From Vicinamibacterales bacterium (lineage in GTDB: Bacteria; Acidobacteriota; Vicinamibacteria; Vicinamibacterales; UBA2999), in NCBI GenBank assembly GCA_041394705.1, contig JAWKHS010000011.1, positions 1 through 64,000 of the forward strand: a stretch of 64,000 nucleotides of DNA. The letters run 5' to 3'. A program made the position numbers and the translations under genes. Below, piece after piece: positions 51,943 through 62,876 of this stretch (its first letter is position 1; every line of letters starts with the position of its first letter). The notes under the pieces are model-generated. The model was not told the origin of the DNA and ran no database searches. It saw nothing but the letters and a program-made list of their open reading frames with translations.

Positions 51943-54425
51943 CACGGCCGCACCGCCGATCCGGACGGCATGGACGCCCGCGCCTTCCGCGACGCGCGCT
52001 GAGACTCGTTGCTGGCCGTGCCGTCTCCGCCCTCCCAGGGCGGCGCGACCACGAGCGTCTCTGGCCACGCGATGTCGGGGAACGACGCCGGGCCGTAGCG
52101 GGCCGGCTTGCCCTGCGCCTTGGCCTGCAGCGCCTTGAGAATCTTCTCGGGCGTGATCGGCACCTCGTCGATCCGGACGCCGACGGCGTCGAAGACGGCA
52201 TTCGCCACGGCCGGCATGATCGGGAGCAGCGGCCCCTGCCCCACTTCCTTGGCACCGAACGGACCCGCCGGATCCGGATGCTCGACGAGGTCGGTCACGA
52301 TCTCGGGCATGTCGAGGCTGGTGGGGCTCTTGTATTCCAGCATCGACGGGAACTTGTGCACGAGCGCTGGCGAGAGCCTGGCCGGCAGCCGCCGGAAGGC
52401 CTGCTCCTCCATCAGCGCCTCGCCGAGGCCCATGTAGACGCTGCCCTCCACCTGGCCCTGGACCAGGACGGGATTCAGCGCGCGCCCGATGTCGTGCGCG
52501 ATCCACACGCGGGGCACGGCGATCCACCCCGTCTCCGGATCGACCTCTACCTCGACGACGGCCGCGCTGTAGGAATACGTGGGCGAGGGCCCGACGCCGC
52601 CGCCCTTGAAGCGGGCCGCGCTCTTCGGCGGCGTGTAGGAGCCGGTCGTGCCAATCGTGCCGAAGGCGGCCTCGGCCGCGCCCACGGCCTCGGCGAACGT
52701 CACGCCCCGAGCGGGATCCTCGCTGTCGAAGACGCGGCGGTCCGCGAAGACGAGCCGCGACACGGGCACGTCGAGCGTCCTCGACACGGCCCGGGCCAGG
52801 AGGTCGCGCGCGCGCTCGGCCGCCTGGATGGCGGCGTTCCCCATCATCAGGGTCACGCGGCTCGAGTACGAGCCGAGATCCACGGGCGTGAGATCCGTGT
52901 CCCCGGTGACGGGCCGCACGTCGTGGGGGTCGATGCCCAGCACCTCGGCCACGCAGGCCACGAGCACGTCGTCGCTGCCCTGCCCGATCTCGGTCGCGCC
53001 ACAAAATGCGGCCACGCCGCCGCTGCGATCGAGCTTGAGCTGCACCCCCGAGTGCGGCATCGCGTTCCAGTAGATGGGCAGCCCGGCACCGGACAGATAC
53101 GACGAGCAGGCCAGGCCGAGGCCGCGGCCGTGGGGGAGCTTTCCACGCCTGTCCCGCCAGCCGGAGCGCTCCACCACGCGCGTGATGCACTCGGCGAGGC
53201 CGATCGTACCGACCTTCAGGTAGTTCGCGGTGAGGGAGTTGGCCGGCGCGATCATGCGGAGGCGCAGGTCGGCGGGATCGATCCGCAGGCGCTCGGCGAT
53301 CTTGTCGAGCTGCACCTCCTGCCCGAAACGGCTCTGCGGCGTGCCGTGCCCGCGCTTGGGCCCGCACGGCGGCTTGTTCGTGAACACGCGGCACCCGCGA
53401 AAGCGATAGGTGGGCACCTGGTAGGTCACGGTCTGCAGCGCGCCCGTGTAGAACGTGCTGGCCACGCCGTAGGAGCCGTAGGCGCCGCCGTCGAGCAGCG
53501 TCTGGAGGTCCATGCCCGTGATCCGGCCGTCGGCCGTGACACCCGTGCGGAATCGCATCAGCACGGGATGGCGTCCCCGATGGCAGAGGAACACCTCCTC
53601 GCGCGTCAGGCAGATCTTCACCGGCCGATCGAGATCCAGCGCCGCACGGGCCACGACGATCTCGTGGTTGAAGGGATCGCTCTTGCCGCCGAAGCCGCCG
53701 CCGTTCGGCGTGGCCACGACGCGGATGTGCGCGGCAGGCAGGCCCAGCGCCTTGGCGAGCGCCCGATGCAGGTAGTGCGGTGTCTGGGTGGACGAGTAGA
53801 CGACCAGCTTGCCGTCCGGGTCCCGGAGCGCGACGGTCGCGTGCTGCTCGATCGGGAGGTGCGTGTTGCCGGCGTAGAAGAACACGTCGTCGAACACGTG
53901 CGCGGCGCCCGCGAGCGCCTGGTCCACGTCACCGAACTGCAGCGCCACCTTCTTGTGGACGTTGCCCTCGTCGCCGTAGTCGTGGATGCGCGGCTCGGGC
54001 GTCGCCAGACTGTCCTCGGGATCGGCGAACGTGTGCAGGGCGTCGTAGCGCACGTCGATGAGGGCGAGCGCGGCCTCCGCCGTCGCCTCGTCGAGGGCCA
54101 CGACGGCCGCCACCGGATCGCCTACGAAGCGCACGACGTCGCGGCAGAGCGGATGCTCGTCCTGGCTGACGGGCAGGATGCCGTAGGCCTCGGGGAAGTC
54201 GTCGCCGGTGAGCACCAGCAGCACGCCGTCGGCCGCGCGGGCCCGCGACGTGTCGAGGGCCGCGATCCGGGCGTGGGGGACCGACGAGCGCAGCAGCTTG
54301 CAGAAGACGGTGCGCGGCGGCAGCAGATCATCGGCGAACAGGGTCTGGCCCGTGACCTTGGCCCGCCCGTCCACGCGGCGGCGCGCACGGCCCACGAGGC
54401 TGCCGCGGCTCGCCGGGCCGCTCAT
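51942..54425 (-). CDS. Molybdenum-binding subunit of a xanthine-oxidase-family enzyme
   Basis: An 827-aa catalytic subunit. Substrate and Mo regions are seen as GGGFGGKSDPFNHEIVVAR, PCGPKRGHGTPQSRFG, GATEIGQGSDDVL and the late GAKEVGQGP with the conserved active-site Glu. Arrangement is closer to 4-hydroxybenzoyl-CoA reductase HcrA or other aromatic hydroxylases than to purine dehydrogenases. Overlaps: ATGA with the [2Fe-2S] gene upstream and TGATG with the FAD gene. Needs MCD or MGD cofactor; no maturation genes adjacent. Substrate not assignable; an aromatic or N-heterocyclic acid is possible. Confidence 0.9.
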   Translation of the reverse strand: MSGPASRGSLVGRARRRVDGRAKVTGQTLFADDLLPPRTVFCKLLRSSVPHARIAALDTSRARAADGVLLVLTGDDFPEAYGILPVSQDEHPLCRDVVRFVGDPVAAVVALDEATAEAALALIDVRYDALHTFADPEDSLATPEPRIHDYGDEGNVHKKVALQFGDVDQALAGAAHVFDDVFFYAGNTHLPIEQHATVALRDPDGKLVVYSSTQTPHYLHRALAKALGLPAAHIRVVATPNGGGFGGKSDPFNHEIVVARAALDLDRPVKICLTREEVFLCHRGRHPVLMRFRTGVTADGRITGMDLQTLLDGGAYGSYGVASTFYTGALQTVTYQVPTYRFRGCRVFTNKPPCGPKRGHGTPQSRFGQEVQLDKIAERLRIDPADLRLRMIAPANSLTANYLKVGTIGLAECITRVVERSGWRDRRGKLPHGRGLGLACSSYLSGAGLPIYWNAMPHSGVQLKLDRSGGVAAFCGATEIGQGSDDVLVACVAEVLGIDPHDVRPVTGDTDLTPVDLGSYSSRVTLMMGNAAIQAAERARDLLARAVSRTLDVPVSRLVFADRRVFDSEDPARGVTFAEAVGAAEAAFGTIGTTGSYTPPKSAARFKGGGVGPSPTYSYSAAVVEVEVDPETGWIAVPRVWIAHDIGRALNPVLVQGQVEGSVYMGLGEALMEEQAFRRLPARLSPALVHKFPSMLEYKSPTSLDMPEIVTDLVEHPDPAGPFGAKEVGQGPLLPIMPAVANAVFDAVGVRIDEVPITPEKILKALQAKAQGKPARYGPASFPDIAWPETLVVAPPWEGGDGTASNESQRASRKARASMPSGSAVRP

Positions 54426-54943
54426 GGCGCCTCCGGTGAGAGCCGCGTGTCCTTCGGCGGCGCTGGGCGTCCGCTCCTGGCCGCCGTCTCGATGGCATCG
54501 ACGATCTGCTGATATCCCGTGCACCGGCACAGGTTGCCGGCGATGGCCTCGCGGATCCGCTCGCGCGTGGGCTGCGGCTCACGGTCGAGCAGCGCGCGGG
54601 CCGTCACCAGGAGGCCGGGCGTGCAGTAGCCACACTGCGCGCCCCCGAGATCGGCGAAGGCGTCCTGCAGCGGGTCGAGCCGCCCGTCGCTCGCGAGCCC
54701 CTCCACGGTCACTACCGTGCGCCCCTCGCACTCCGGCGCCACGACCAGGCACGACAGCACGGGCTCGCCGTCGAGGAGGACCGCGCACGCGCCACATTCC
54801 CCGAGCTCGCAGCCGTGCTTGGTGCCGGTGAGCCGCAGGTCCTCGCGCAGCACCTCGAGCAGCGTCTTCGACGGGTCCACGGCGGCCGCGGCGGACTCGC
54901 CGTTCACCGTGAGCGTGAGCAGCAGCCGGGGCGGAGAGGACAT
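54422..54943 (-). CDS. [2Fe-2S] subunit of the molybdenum hydroxylase
   Basis: A 173-aa electron-transfer subunit. The plant-type cluster motif is HGCELGECGACAVLLDG with the fourth Cys in SCLVV; the second helical cluster is CGYCTPG plus GNLCRCTGY. First gene of the operon; its stop overlaps the Mo-subunit ATG (ATGA). TAGAAT about 31 bases upstream may be the promoter -10; there is no clear ribosome site. Confidence 0.92.
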   Translation of the reverse strand: MSSPPRLLLTLTVNGESAAAAVDPSKTLLEVLREDLRLTGTKHGCELGECGACAVLLDGEPVLSCLVVAPECEGRTVVTVEGLASDGRLDPLQDAFADLGGAQCGYCTPGLLVTARALLDREPQPTRERIREAIAGNLCRCTGYQQIVDAIETAARSGRPAPPKDTRLSPEAP

Positions 54944-55114
54944 GGGATCGAGCCCCGAAGGGCCAGCCCATTCTATCGGAGGGCGCTGCCATGACCGGGC
55001 CAGGTTCCCGTCAGCAGCCAGGCCGCTCACGGCCTGGGCGGCCGCGTCCTGGTGGCCGGCGACGGCGCGGCGCACGGATGACCTTGCCCTGCTCGATCCG
55101 GGCGGGTTGATACG

Positions 55115-57346
55115 ATGAGCGGCGCGCCGCCGTCGTCGACGCGGCGCATCGGCGATCGCGTGGCCAGATCCGAAGTCGCCTCCCCGTTCACGGCTCACCC
55201 GCTTCGCTCCTGGCCGGCGGGCATCTTCGCGTGCGCCCTTGCGGCGGGCCTGATCCACCTGGGGGCCCTGCAGTCGGCGCCGTGGTCCCACGTCCTGCTC
55301 GGCGACGGCTTGAGCTACGACCGCTGGGCGCGCGAGATCGCATCGGGCGACTGGCTGGGGCGCGACGTGTTCTACCAGGCGCCGTTGTACCCGTACCTCC
55401 TCGGAGCGCTGTACTGGATCGCCGGGCCCGACGTCCTCGCGGTCAGGCTCCTGCAGGTCCTGCTCGGCGCCGTCGCGGCCGTGCTGCTGGGCCTCGCCAC
55501 CGCGCGTCTCTTCGGGCGGCGGGCCGGCATCGTCGCGGGCCTGATGCTCGGGCTCTATCCCCCCGTCGTGTTCTCGGACGGGCTGGTGCAGAAGTCGGCG
55601 CTCGACATCCTGCTCGTCTGCACGGCCGCATGGCTGATGGCGCCGCTCATCGCGGATCGCGACGCCGCCACGGCCGCCCCGTCCGGCGCCGGCGCCCGCG
55701 GCGCGGTCCGGTGGCTGTCGCTGGGGCTCGCCCTGGGCGCGCTCATGCTGACACGCGAGAACGCCGCCGTGCTGCTGGCGGCGGTCGTCGCCTGGGCACT
55801 GATCGATGCCTCGCTGGCAGGGCCGCGCGCGTGGCGGGCCGGGCTCGTCGTGGCCGGCGCGGCCCTCGTCCTGGCGCCGGTCGCGGTGAGAAACGCGCTC
55901 GTGGGCGGCGAGTTCCACCTGACGACGTCGCAGTTCGGCCCGAACTTCTACATCGGCAATCACGCCGGCGCCAACGGTACCTACACGTCACTGAGGCCGC
56001 GGCGCGGCAACGCGACCTACGAGCGTCAGGACGCCGTCGACATGGCGGAAGCCGCCGCGGGCAGGACGGTCACGCCCGCGGAAGTCTCCAGCTACTTCAC
56101 GACTCGGGCCCTGGAGGACATCCGCGCCGATCCGCGCGGCTGGCTGGCCCTCCTCGGACGCAAGACCGCGCTCCTCTGGAACGCCGTCGAGATCGCGGAC
56201 AGCGACGACCAGTACACGGCCGCCGAGTGGTCGCCCCTGCTGCGGGTGACGGGGACGGTGTGGCACATGGGCGTGCTCGCGCCGTTGGCCGTCCTGGGCG
56301 TCGTCGTGACGTGGCCGCGCCGATGGACCCTGTGGCCGCTCTACCTGCTCATCGCAACCTACGCGAGCAGCGTCGTGCTCTTCTACGTGTTCGCGCGCTA
56401 CCGGCTGCCGCTCGTGCCGCTGCTCGTGGTGTTCGCGGCCCCTGGACTCGTCGAGGCACCGCGGCACTGGCGCACCGCGCGCGGGCCCGCGCGCGCGGCA
56501 GTGGCCGGGCTCGTCGTGGCGGTCGCCGTGTTCTGCAACTGGCCGCTGCTCCGACCCGACGACATGCGGGCGACGATGCACTTCAACCTCGGGGTCGTCC
56601 AGATGCAGGCCGACCGGCCGGCCGAGGCGGCTGACGAGTTCAGGCTCGCGGCGACGCTCCGTCCGGCGTTCGCCGAGGCCCACAACAACCTGGGCATCGT
56701 CCTCGGCGAGCTGGCGCGCCTCGACGAGGCGAGTGCGGCCTTCGACCGGGCCATCGCCGCCGATCCCGGGTTCGCCCGGGCGCTGACCAACAGCGGCGAG
56801 GTCCTGCAGCGCCTGGGCCGTCACGACCTGGCGCGCGAGCGATTCGAGCGCGCCGCCGCGGCCGATTCCCAATCGACCCGGGCGCTGTCGGCGCTCGGTC
56901 GGGCCTACGCGTCGAGCGGCCAGCTCGATCGGGCCGAAGCCGCCTTCCGAAAGGTCCTCGCGATCGCGCCCGACTCGGCCGGCGCCTACAACGATCTCGC
57001 CGCGCTGCTCGGCCGCCAGGGCCGTCTGGAGGAAGCAGCCGTCCAGTCGAGACGCGCGCTCGAGCTCGACCCGCGGAACGTCGAGGCCGAGAACAACCTG
57101 GCGGCCGTCGCTGCCAGCGCCGGGCGGCTCGAGGAAGCCGCCACGCGCCTCACGCGCGCGCTGGCGCTGGATCCCGACCGGGCCCAGACGCACTACAACC
57201 TCGGGGCCGTCCGCGCGCAGCAGGGCCGGCTGGACGAAGCGCGGGCCGAGTTCGAGCGGACGCTGGCGCTCGACGCCGGCCACGCGCAGGCCGCCCGCGC
57301 GCTGGAGGCCCTGGCGCGGCAGCCCGCCACGGGCGCACGGCGATAG
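55115..57346 (+). CDS. GT39-like membrane glycosyltransferase fused to TPR
   Basis: A 743-aa protein. The first 490 residues are a polytopic ArnT/PMT-type glycosyltransferase: first loop with LLGDGLSYDRWAREIASGDW (acidic catalytic residues), then FYQAPLYPYLLGALYWI and about ten TM segments. The C-terminal 250 residues are at least seven TPR units (AHNNLGIVLGELARLDEAS, YNDLAALLGRQGRLEEAAV, THYNLGAVRAQQGRLDEARA). The sugar is expected from a polyprenyl-phosphate donor. The TPR module probably holds a partner protein on the periplasmic side. No ribosome site clear at ATG 55115. Confidence 0.85.
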   Translation: MSGAPPSSTRRIGDRVARSEVASPFTAHPLRSWPAGIFACALAAGLIHLGALQSAPWSHVLLGDGLSYDRWAREIASGDWLGRDVFYQAPLYPYLLGALYWIAGPDVLAVRLLQVLLGAVAAVLLGLATARLFGRRAGIVAGLMLGLYPPVVFSDGLVQKSALDILLVCTAAWLMAPLIADRDAATAAPSGAGARGAVRWLSLGLALGALMLTRENAAVLLAAVVAWALIDASLAGPRAWRAGLVVAGAALVLAPVAVRNALVGGEFHLTTSQFGPNFYIGNHAGANGTYTSLRPRRGNATYERQDAVDMAEAAAGRTVTPAEVSSYFTTRALEDIRADPRGWLALLGRKTALLWNAVEIADSDDQYTAAEWSPLLRVTGTVWHMGVLAPLAVLGVVVTWPRRWTLWPLYLLIATYASSVVLFYVFARYRLPLVPLLVVFAAPGLVEAPRHWRTARGPARAAVAGLVVAVAVFCNWPLLRPDDMRATMHFNLGVVQMQADRPAEAADEFRLAATLRPAFAEAHNNLGIVLGELARLDEASAAFDRAIAADPGFARALTNSGEVLQRLGRHDLARERFERAAAADSQSTRALSALGRAYASSGQLDRAEAAFRKVLAIAPDSAGAYNDLAALLGRQGRLEEAAVQSRRALELDPRNVEAENNLAAVAASAGRLEEAATRLTRALALDPDRAQTHYNLGAVRAQQGRLDEARAEFERTLALDAGHAQAARALEALARQPATGARR

Positions 57347-57376
57347 GAGCGTCAGCCTGGCGAGGGCGCCGACCGC

Positions 57377-59665
57377 TCAGAACCGGAACAGCCGCGTGAC
57401 CTTCACGGCGAACGTGCGGTTGAGGAGATCCGGAATGCCCCGCGTGCCGGTGTCGCGCCCGTCGCTGTAGACGACGAACAGATCGCTGCCGCCCGTGTAC
57501 TCCCAGCGCAGGCGCAGGCTGGCGCTCAGGGTGCGGGCGTCCACGTTCATCTGGACGAGGCTGCCAATCTGCATCCGGGCGCTGGGCGTCACCGTGAACC
57601 GCGTGCTGAGCAGCCGGGCCTCGAAGTCGCCGTAGGGCAGCCGCACCCAGTCGAGCGTGGCCGCCGGCTCCACCGCGAATCGCGACGCCAGCCCCCAGCG
57701 CCCGCCGTAGGTGATCTCGTGCTTGGTGCCACCATACAGCGAGCCCGTGGACGCGGAGAGCCGTCCCGCGAACGTGCGCTGCTGGCCGAGCGAGTAGGTG
57801 ACGCGCGCGGTCGAGAACGTGTACCCGCCCGCCGGCACGCTCACGCCGGGAGCGATGCCGAACCGCGCCGGGAGGCGTTCGTATTCCCGCGAGACCTCGG
57901 CCGTGAACTGGTCGCTCGACTGGAAGTCGGCGCGAAACGTCCCGCTCGCCTCGCGGCTCTGCACGACGTCGGTCGCGGCGTCGGTGACGTAGTCGAGGCT
58001 CGCCTGATACGTGTACTTGCGGACACGGCGGCTCCGCTTCGGGCGTGGACTGAAGCGCACCTGGCCAAGGCTGCGCCGCACGTCGGCGCGGCGCACGTAG
58101 CCCACCTCGGGCTGGAACTCCCGCCCTACCAGCATGTGCTCGGCCGACGCGCCGTACCGGTCGGCGTTGTAGTCCACGCGGCCACGGTAGCTCACGCCCT
58201 GCCGGCTGCGCCCGTCGGGCCCGGGCGCGGCCGTGCGCGCGTAGTACCCGGTGAGACCGACGGCCGTGCCGAACAGGAACGTCGCGTCGGCGCCGATGGT
58301 GTAGCCGGGGTCGCGCGGCGCGAGGCCGGCGGAACCGGCCGGACCCGCGGCCGGCGCGCGCCGGGTGGCCAGCACGCCGACGTTGCTCCGGCGCAGCACG
58401 TTGCGCTTGAGGCGCAGAGCGGAGAAGGCGGTGGAGACGGCGCCGGCCTCCGGGGCGTCGTCGGTCACGATGTGCAGGGCCCCGAGGCTGTAGGCCCCGG
58501 CGCGCCCGGTGACGCGCCCGCCGCCCAGCACGGGCACCGCGCGGCCCTGGCTCAGCCCGATCTGGCGGCTGAAGAACAGGAGCGGCACGTCGCCAGGGCT
58601 GTTGCCGGCCTGGACGCCGCCGAAGTCGAAGATGCCCTGGCCTTCGATGAAGAACTCGCGCTTCTCCGGGAAGAACAGGTTGAAGCGTGTCAGATTCACC
58701 TGCTGCAGGTCTTCCTCGACCTGGGCGAAGTCGGTCCGGACCGTCGCGTCGAGGATGATGCTGCGGGTGAGCCCGAGCTTCACGTCCACGCCCGCGTTGC
58801 CGTCCGCGCGGTTCGTGAACGGCACCGCCGCCGCCCGATTGGTCGTGGAGGACGCGAGGGCATAGGGTTTGACCTCGAGGTTCTTCGACGCCGCCGGCGT
58901 CTCCAGGCCGGTCATGGTCGCGGCCGACGCCATCCGGCTCACGCCGCCGGTCCCGAGCGCGGCAGGCACGAGCGACAGGTAGGAGAACTCGTTCTTCCAC
59001 TTCACGAGGCGGCGGAGGTTGATCCCCCACGTCTGGGGGCCGTCGCCGCGGTATCGCAGGGTCTTGAACGGAATCCGCACCTCCACCGTCCAGCCCTCGG
59101 CGAAGCGCCCGGTCTTCACGTACCAGATGCCGTTCCAGCTCTGGTTCTGCTGGTCGTCCGTGATGGTCATGTCGCGCAGGCCGCCGAGAGGATTGGTCTG
59201 GAACAGGTAGCCGTTGCGCCGGTCGTGGAACGTGTCGATGACGAAGGTGAGGTTGTCGTTGCCGAGGATGTTGCCGTCGCGGCGCAGTTCGTTGGCCACC
59301 TCGCGGTCGGGGCGGCTCTCCCAGCAGCGGGCGACGACGTAGAGGCTGTCGTCGTCGAAGAGCACCCACGCCTCGGTCTTCTCGGTGGCGGGCGCACCTT
59401 CGTTCGGCTCCTGCTGGATGAAGTCGGTGAGCGGCGCCACGGCGGTGTAGATCGGCTCGTCCAGCCGGCCGTCGAGCGTCAGCGGCGCATCGAGCCGCAC
59501 CGCACGCACCGTGACGTCGTCCGCGGCGCGCCGCTCGACGAGCGACGGCACCGGCGGTGGCAACGGCGGCGACTGCGCGCCGGCAGGGGCGGCACCGGCG
59601 CACGCCGCCAGGGCGACCATCCCCGCGGACGCCCATCGTCTGGTCCGCAGGACCCGCCCGAGCAC
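57377..59665 (-). CDS. DUF5916 protein with CBM9-like domain
   Basis: A 762-aa exported protein. After a signal segment (MVALAACAGAAPAGAQS) comes a CBM9-like domain (about residues 60-230: LDAPLTLDGRLDEPIYTAVA, DDDSLYVVARCWE) and a C-terminal DUF5916 barrel-like part (LFFPEKREFFIEGQGIFDFG onward, ending FAVKVTRLFRF with a terminal Phe, as outer-membrane barrels do). Likely binds or passes carbohydrate at the outer membrane. GTG at 59665 is preceded by TATAAA seven bases upstream; divergent from the M28 gene. Confidence 0.85.
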   Translation of the reverse strand: MLGRVLRTRRWASAGMVALAACAGAAPAGAQSPPLPPPVPSLVERRAADDVTVRAVRLDAPLTLDGRLDEPIYTAVAPLTDFIQQEPNEGAPATEKTEAWVLFDDDSLYVVARCWESRPDREVANELRRDGNILGNDNLTFVIDTFHDRRNGYLFQTNPLGGLRDMTITDDQQNQSWNGIWYVKTGRFAEGWTVEVRIPFKTLRYRGDGPQTWGINLRRLVKWKNEFSYLSLVPAALGTGGVSRMASAATMTGLETPAASKNLEVKPYALASSTTNRAAAVPFTNRADGNAGVDVKLGLTRSIILDATVRTDFAQVEEDLQQVNLTRFNLFFPEKREFFIEGQGIFDFGGVQAGNSPGDVPLLFFSRQIGLSQGRAVPVLGGGRVTGRAGAYSLGALHIVTDDAPEAGAVSTAFSALRLKRNVLRRSNVGVLATRRAPAAGPAGSAGLAPRDPGYTIGADATFLFGTAVGLTGYYARTAAPGPDGRSRQGVSYRGRVDYNADRYGASAEHMLVGREFQPEVGYVRRADVRRSLGQVRFSPRPKRSRRVRKYTYQASLDYVTDAATDVVQSREASGTFRADFQSSDQFTAEVSREYERLPARFGIAPGVSVPAGGYTFSTARVTYSLGQQRTFAGRLSASTGSLYGGTKHEITYGGRWGLASRFAVEPAATLDWVRLPYGDFEARLLSTRFTVTPSARMQIGSLVQMNVDARTLSASLRLRWEYTGGSDLFVVYSDGRDTGTRGIPDLLNRTFAVKVTRLFRF

Positions 59666-59672
59666 GCCCGGC

Positions 59673-59678
59673 TTTATA
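59673..59678 (-). promoter_or_regulatory. Putative -10 of a leaderless transcript (DUF5916)
   Basis: Minus-strand TATAAA, seven bases before the GTG of the DUF5916 gene. No ribosome site. Confidence 0.45.
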
Positions 59679-59746
59679 TCATCCGGCGCCCGCTCCTCGA
59701 GCCTCGACGCCCGTCCGGCGCGCGGTCGGCGGCCACGTCACGGGTG

Positions 59747-59752
59747 TATAGT
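59747..59752 (+). promoter_or_regulatory. Putative -10 of a leaderless transcript (M28)
   Basis: TATAGT (one mismatch from consensus), preceded by TG, followed by six bases and the ATG of the M28 gene. No ribosome site. Confidence 0.55.
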
Positions 59753-59758
59753 CCGCGG

Positions 59759-61426
<1,668 letters not shown>

Positions 61427-61432
61427 GCGCGC

Positions 61433-61470
61433 GGCCGCGGCTCGGGACGGCGGCGCCCGTCCGCGCGGCC
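61433..61470. terminator. Interrupted hairpin between M28 and epoxide-hydrolase-like genes
   Basis: An inner stem GGACGG/CCGTCC (61445-61462, loop CGGCGC) is extended, after a bulge, by GGCCGCG/CGCGGCC (61433-61439 and 61464-61470), between convergent stops. No U-tract. Confidence 0.45.
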
Positions 61471-61486
61471 GGGTGCGGGCGCCGGA

Positions 61487-62744
61487 TCACGCCCGGGCGC
61501 GGAGCGTCTCGAGCACGGCCGCCACGACGCGATCCGGCTGTTCCTGCTGCACCCAGTGCCCGGCGCCGTCCACGAGATGGGCGCCCACGAACCGCGTGCA
61601 CGCGGTCTTCTGCATCGCCTCGAAGCTGCCGGCCCGCTGGTAGGTCCCCCAGTCGGACCTGCCGGCGATGAAGGCGGCCGGCACGTCGATCGTCCGGCCC
61701 GCGAAGAGCGTGAGCTCCGCCGACAGGCGCGGCGTCCGCCCCACCCGATACGAGTTCAGGCCGCCCTGGAACCCCGTGCGCCCGTATTCGGCGGCGTACA
61801 CGGCGAGCTCGTCGTCCGGCAGCCATCGGCAGCGCGCGATCTCGGCCGCCGAGGGCATGTCGGCGGCGACCTGCGCGGCCATGTCCTTGCCCGCGTCCAT
61901 CACGTAGTAGCGCGGGAGCTCGGCGAAGGCCTCGGGCGTGTTCTCCGCGAGGGGATGCGGGTGGTTCCCTGGCCAGTCGGCGCTCTTGGCGTGGTATGTA
62001 GGCACGGAGGAAGGCGTGGAGACCTTGCGGCGGATGCCACAGGTCGGCGTTGGCCTCGCGCGTCGTGTAGTAGGTCTGGTAGTGCTTGCGCGGCGGCGTC
62101 AGCGCGGCGAGGCCCGCGTCCATGTCCGGCGCCGGCGACGGCGCGGCGGGAGGACGGTTCGCCGTGTCGAAGGGCAGGCGCGGCGCGCCCGCGAAGGGTG
62201 CGCTCATCATCACGACGGCCGGGAAGACGTCGGGCCGCGCCAAGGCGCACCACGCGGCGACGGGCGAACCGAAGTCGTGGCCGACGACGCCGGCCAGCCT
62301 GCGGTGGCCCAGCGCCGAGACCAACGCCAGGAGATCGCGGACGCGGTTCAACGTGGAGAACGGCACCAGGTCGTCGTCGAAGGCCACCTCCGTGCCGCCG
62401 CTCCGGCCGTAGCCGCGCTGGTCGGGCGCCATCACGTGGTAGCCGGCCTCGGCCAGGGGCACCATCACCTTCCGCCAGCTGTAGCCGAGTTCCGGAAAGC
62501 CGTGGACCAGGAGCAGCCCCGGCCGTCCCGCGGGCGCATGGCCGGCCTCGAGCACGTGCATGGCGATGCCGTTGACGCCCTGCACGACCCGTGACCGGAT
62601 ACCGGCTGGAAGGGTGCCGGTGCCGTACGCCGGCTCGCCCTGGACCTCGACGGCTCCGCGGCCCGCGGGACGGGCTGCGGCCCGCCCGGACAGGACCGGC
62701 ACGGCCGCGAGCGACAACATCTGACGGCGCGACAGCCATGGCAT
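61487..62744 (-). pseudogene. Epoxide-hydrolase-like gene with single-base frameshift
   Basis: An alpha/beta hydrolase of the soluble epoxide hydrolase/dehalogenase type, read in two frames. Frame 1 (62744 down to about 61998) has a twin-arginine signal (SRRQMLSLAAVPVL), oxyanion VHGFPELGYSW and nucleophile VVGHDFGSPVAAW. Frame 2 (about 61996 to 61487) begins YHAKSADWPG and ends with the catalytic His in VDGAGHWVQQEQP. The minus-strand text is TAC-A-TACCAC; removing the A at 61997 joins the frames into one 418-aa protein with all catalytic elements. Either a recent inactivation or an assembly error in a good gene. Confidence 0.85.
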
Positions 62745-62876
62745 GGCGGCTCCCCGGGCCGGGAGCTTACCAGCGCCGGCTGGCCTCGGCGATGCCGGCC
62801 TGCCCCGCCCCGTCGCTCGTCCCCGCTTTCGTCCTCACCTGCGAACGCCCCGCCGCGCCAGCCCGTCCAAGCCCGC

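Noticed and set aside
55100..55120. TACGAT overlapping the ATG of the GT39-TPR gene as a possible -10.
   Set aside because: It would place the transcript start inside the gene and no suitable downstream start exists.
57719..59758. Plus-strand frame running upstream of the M28 gene.
   Set aside because: It is antisense to the DUF5916 gene; the signal peptide and -10 box place the true M28 start at 59759.
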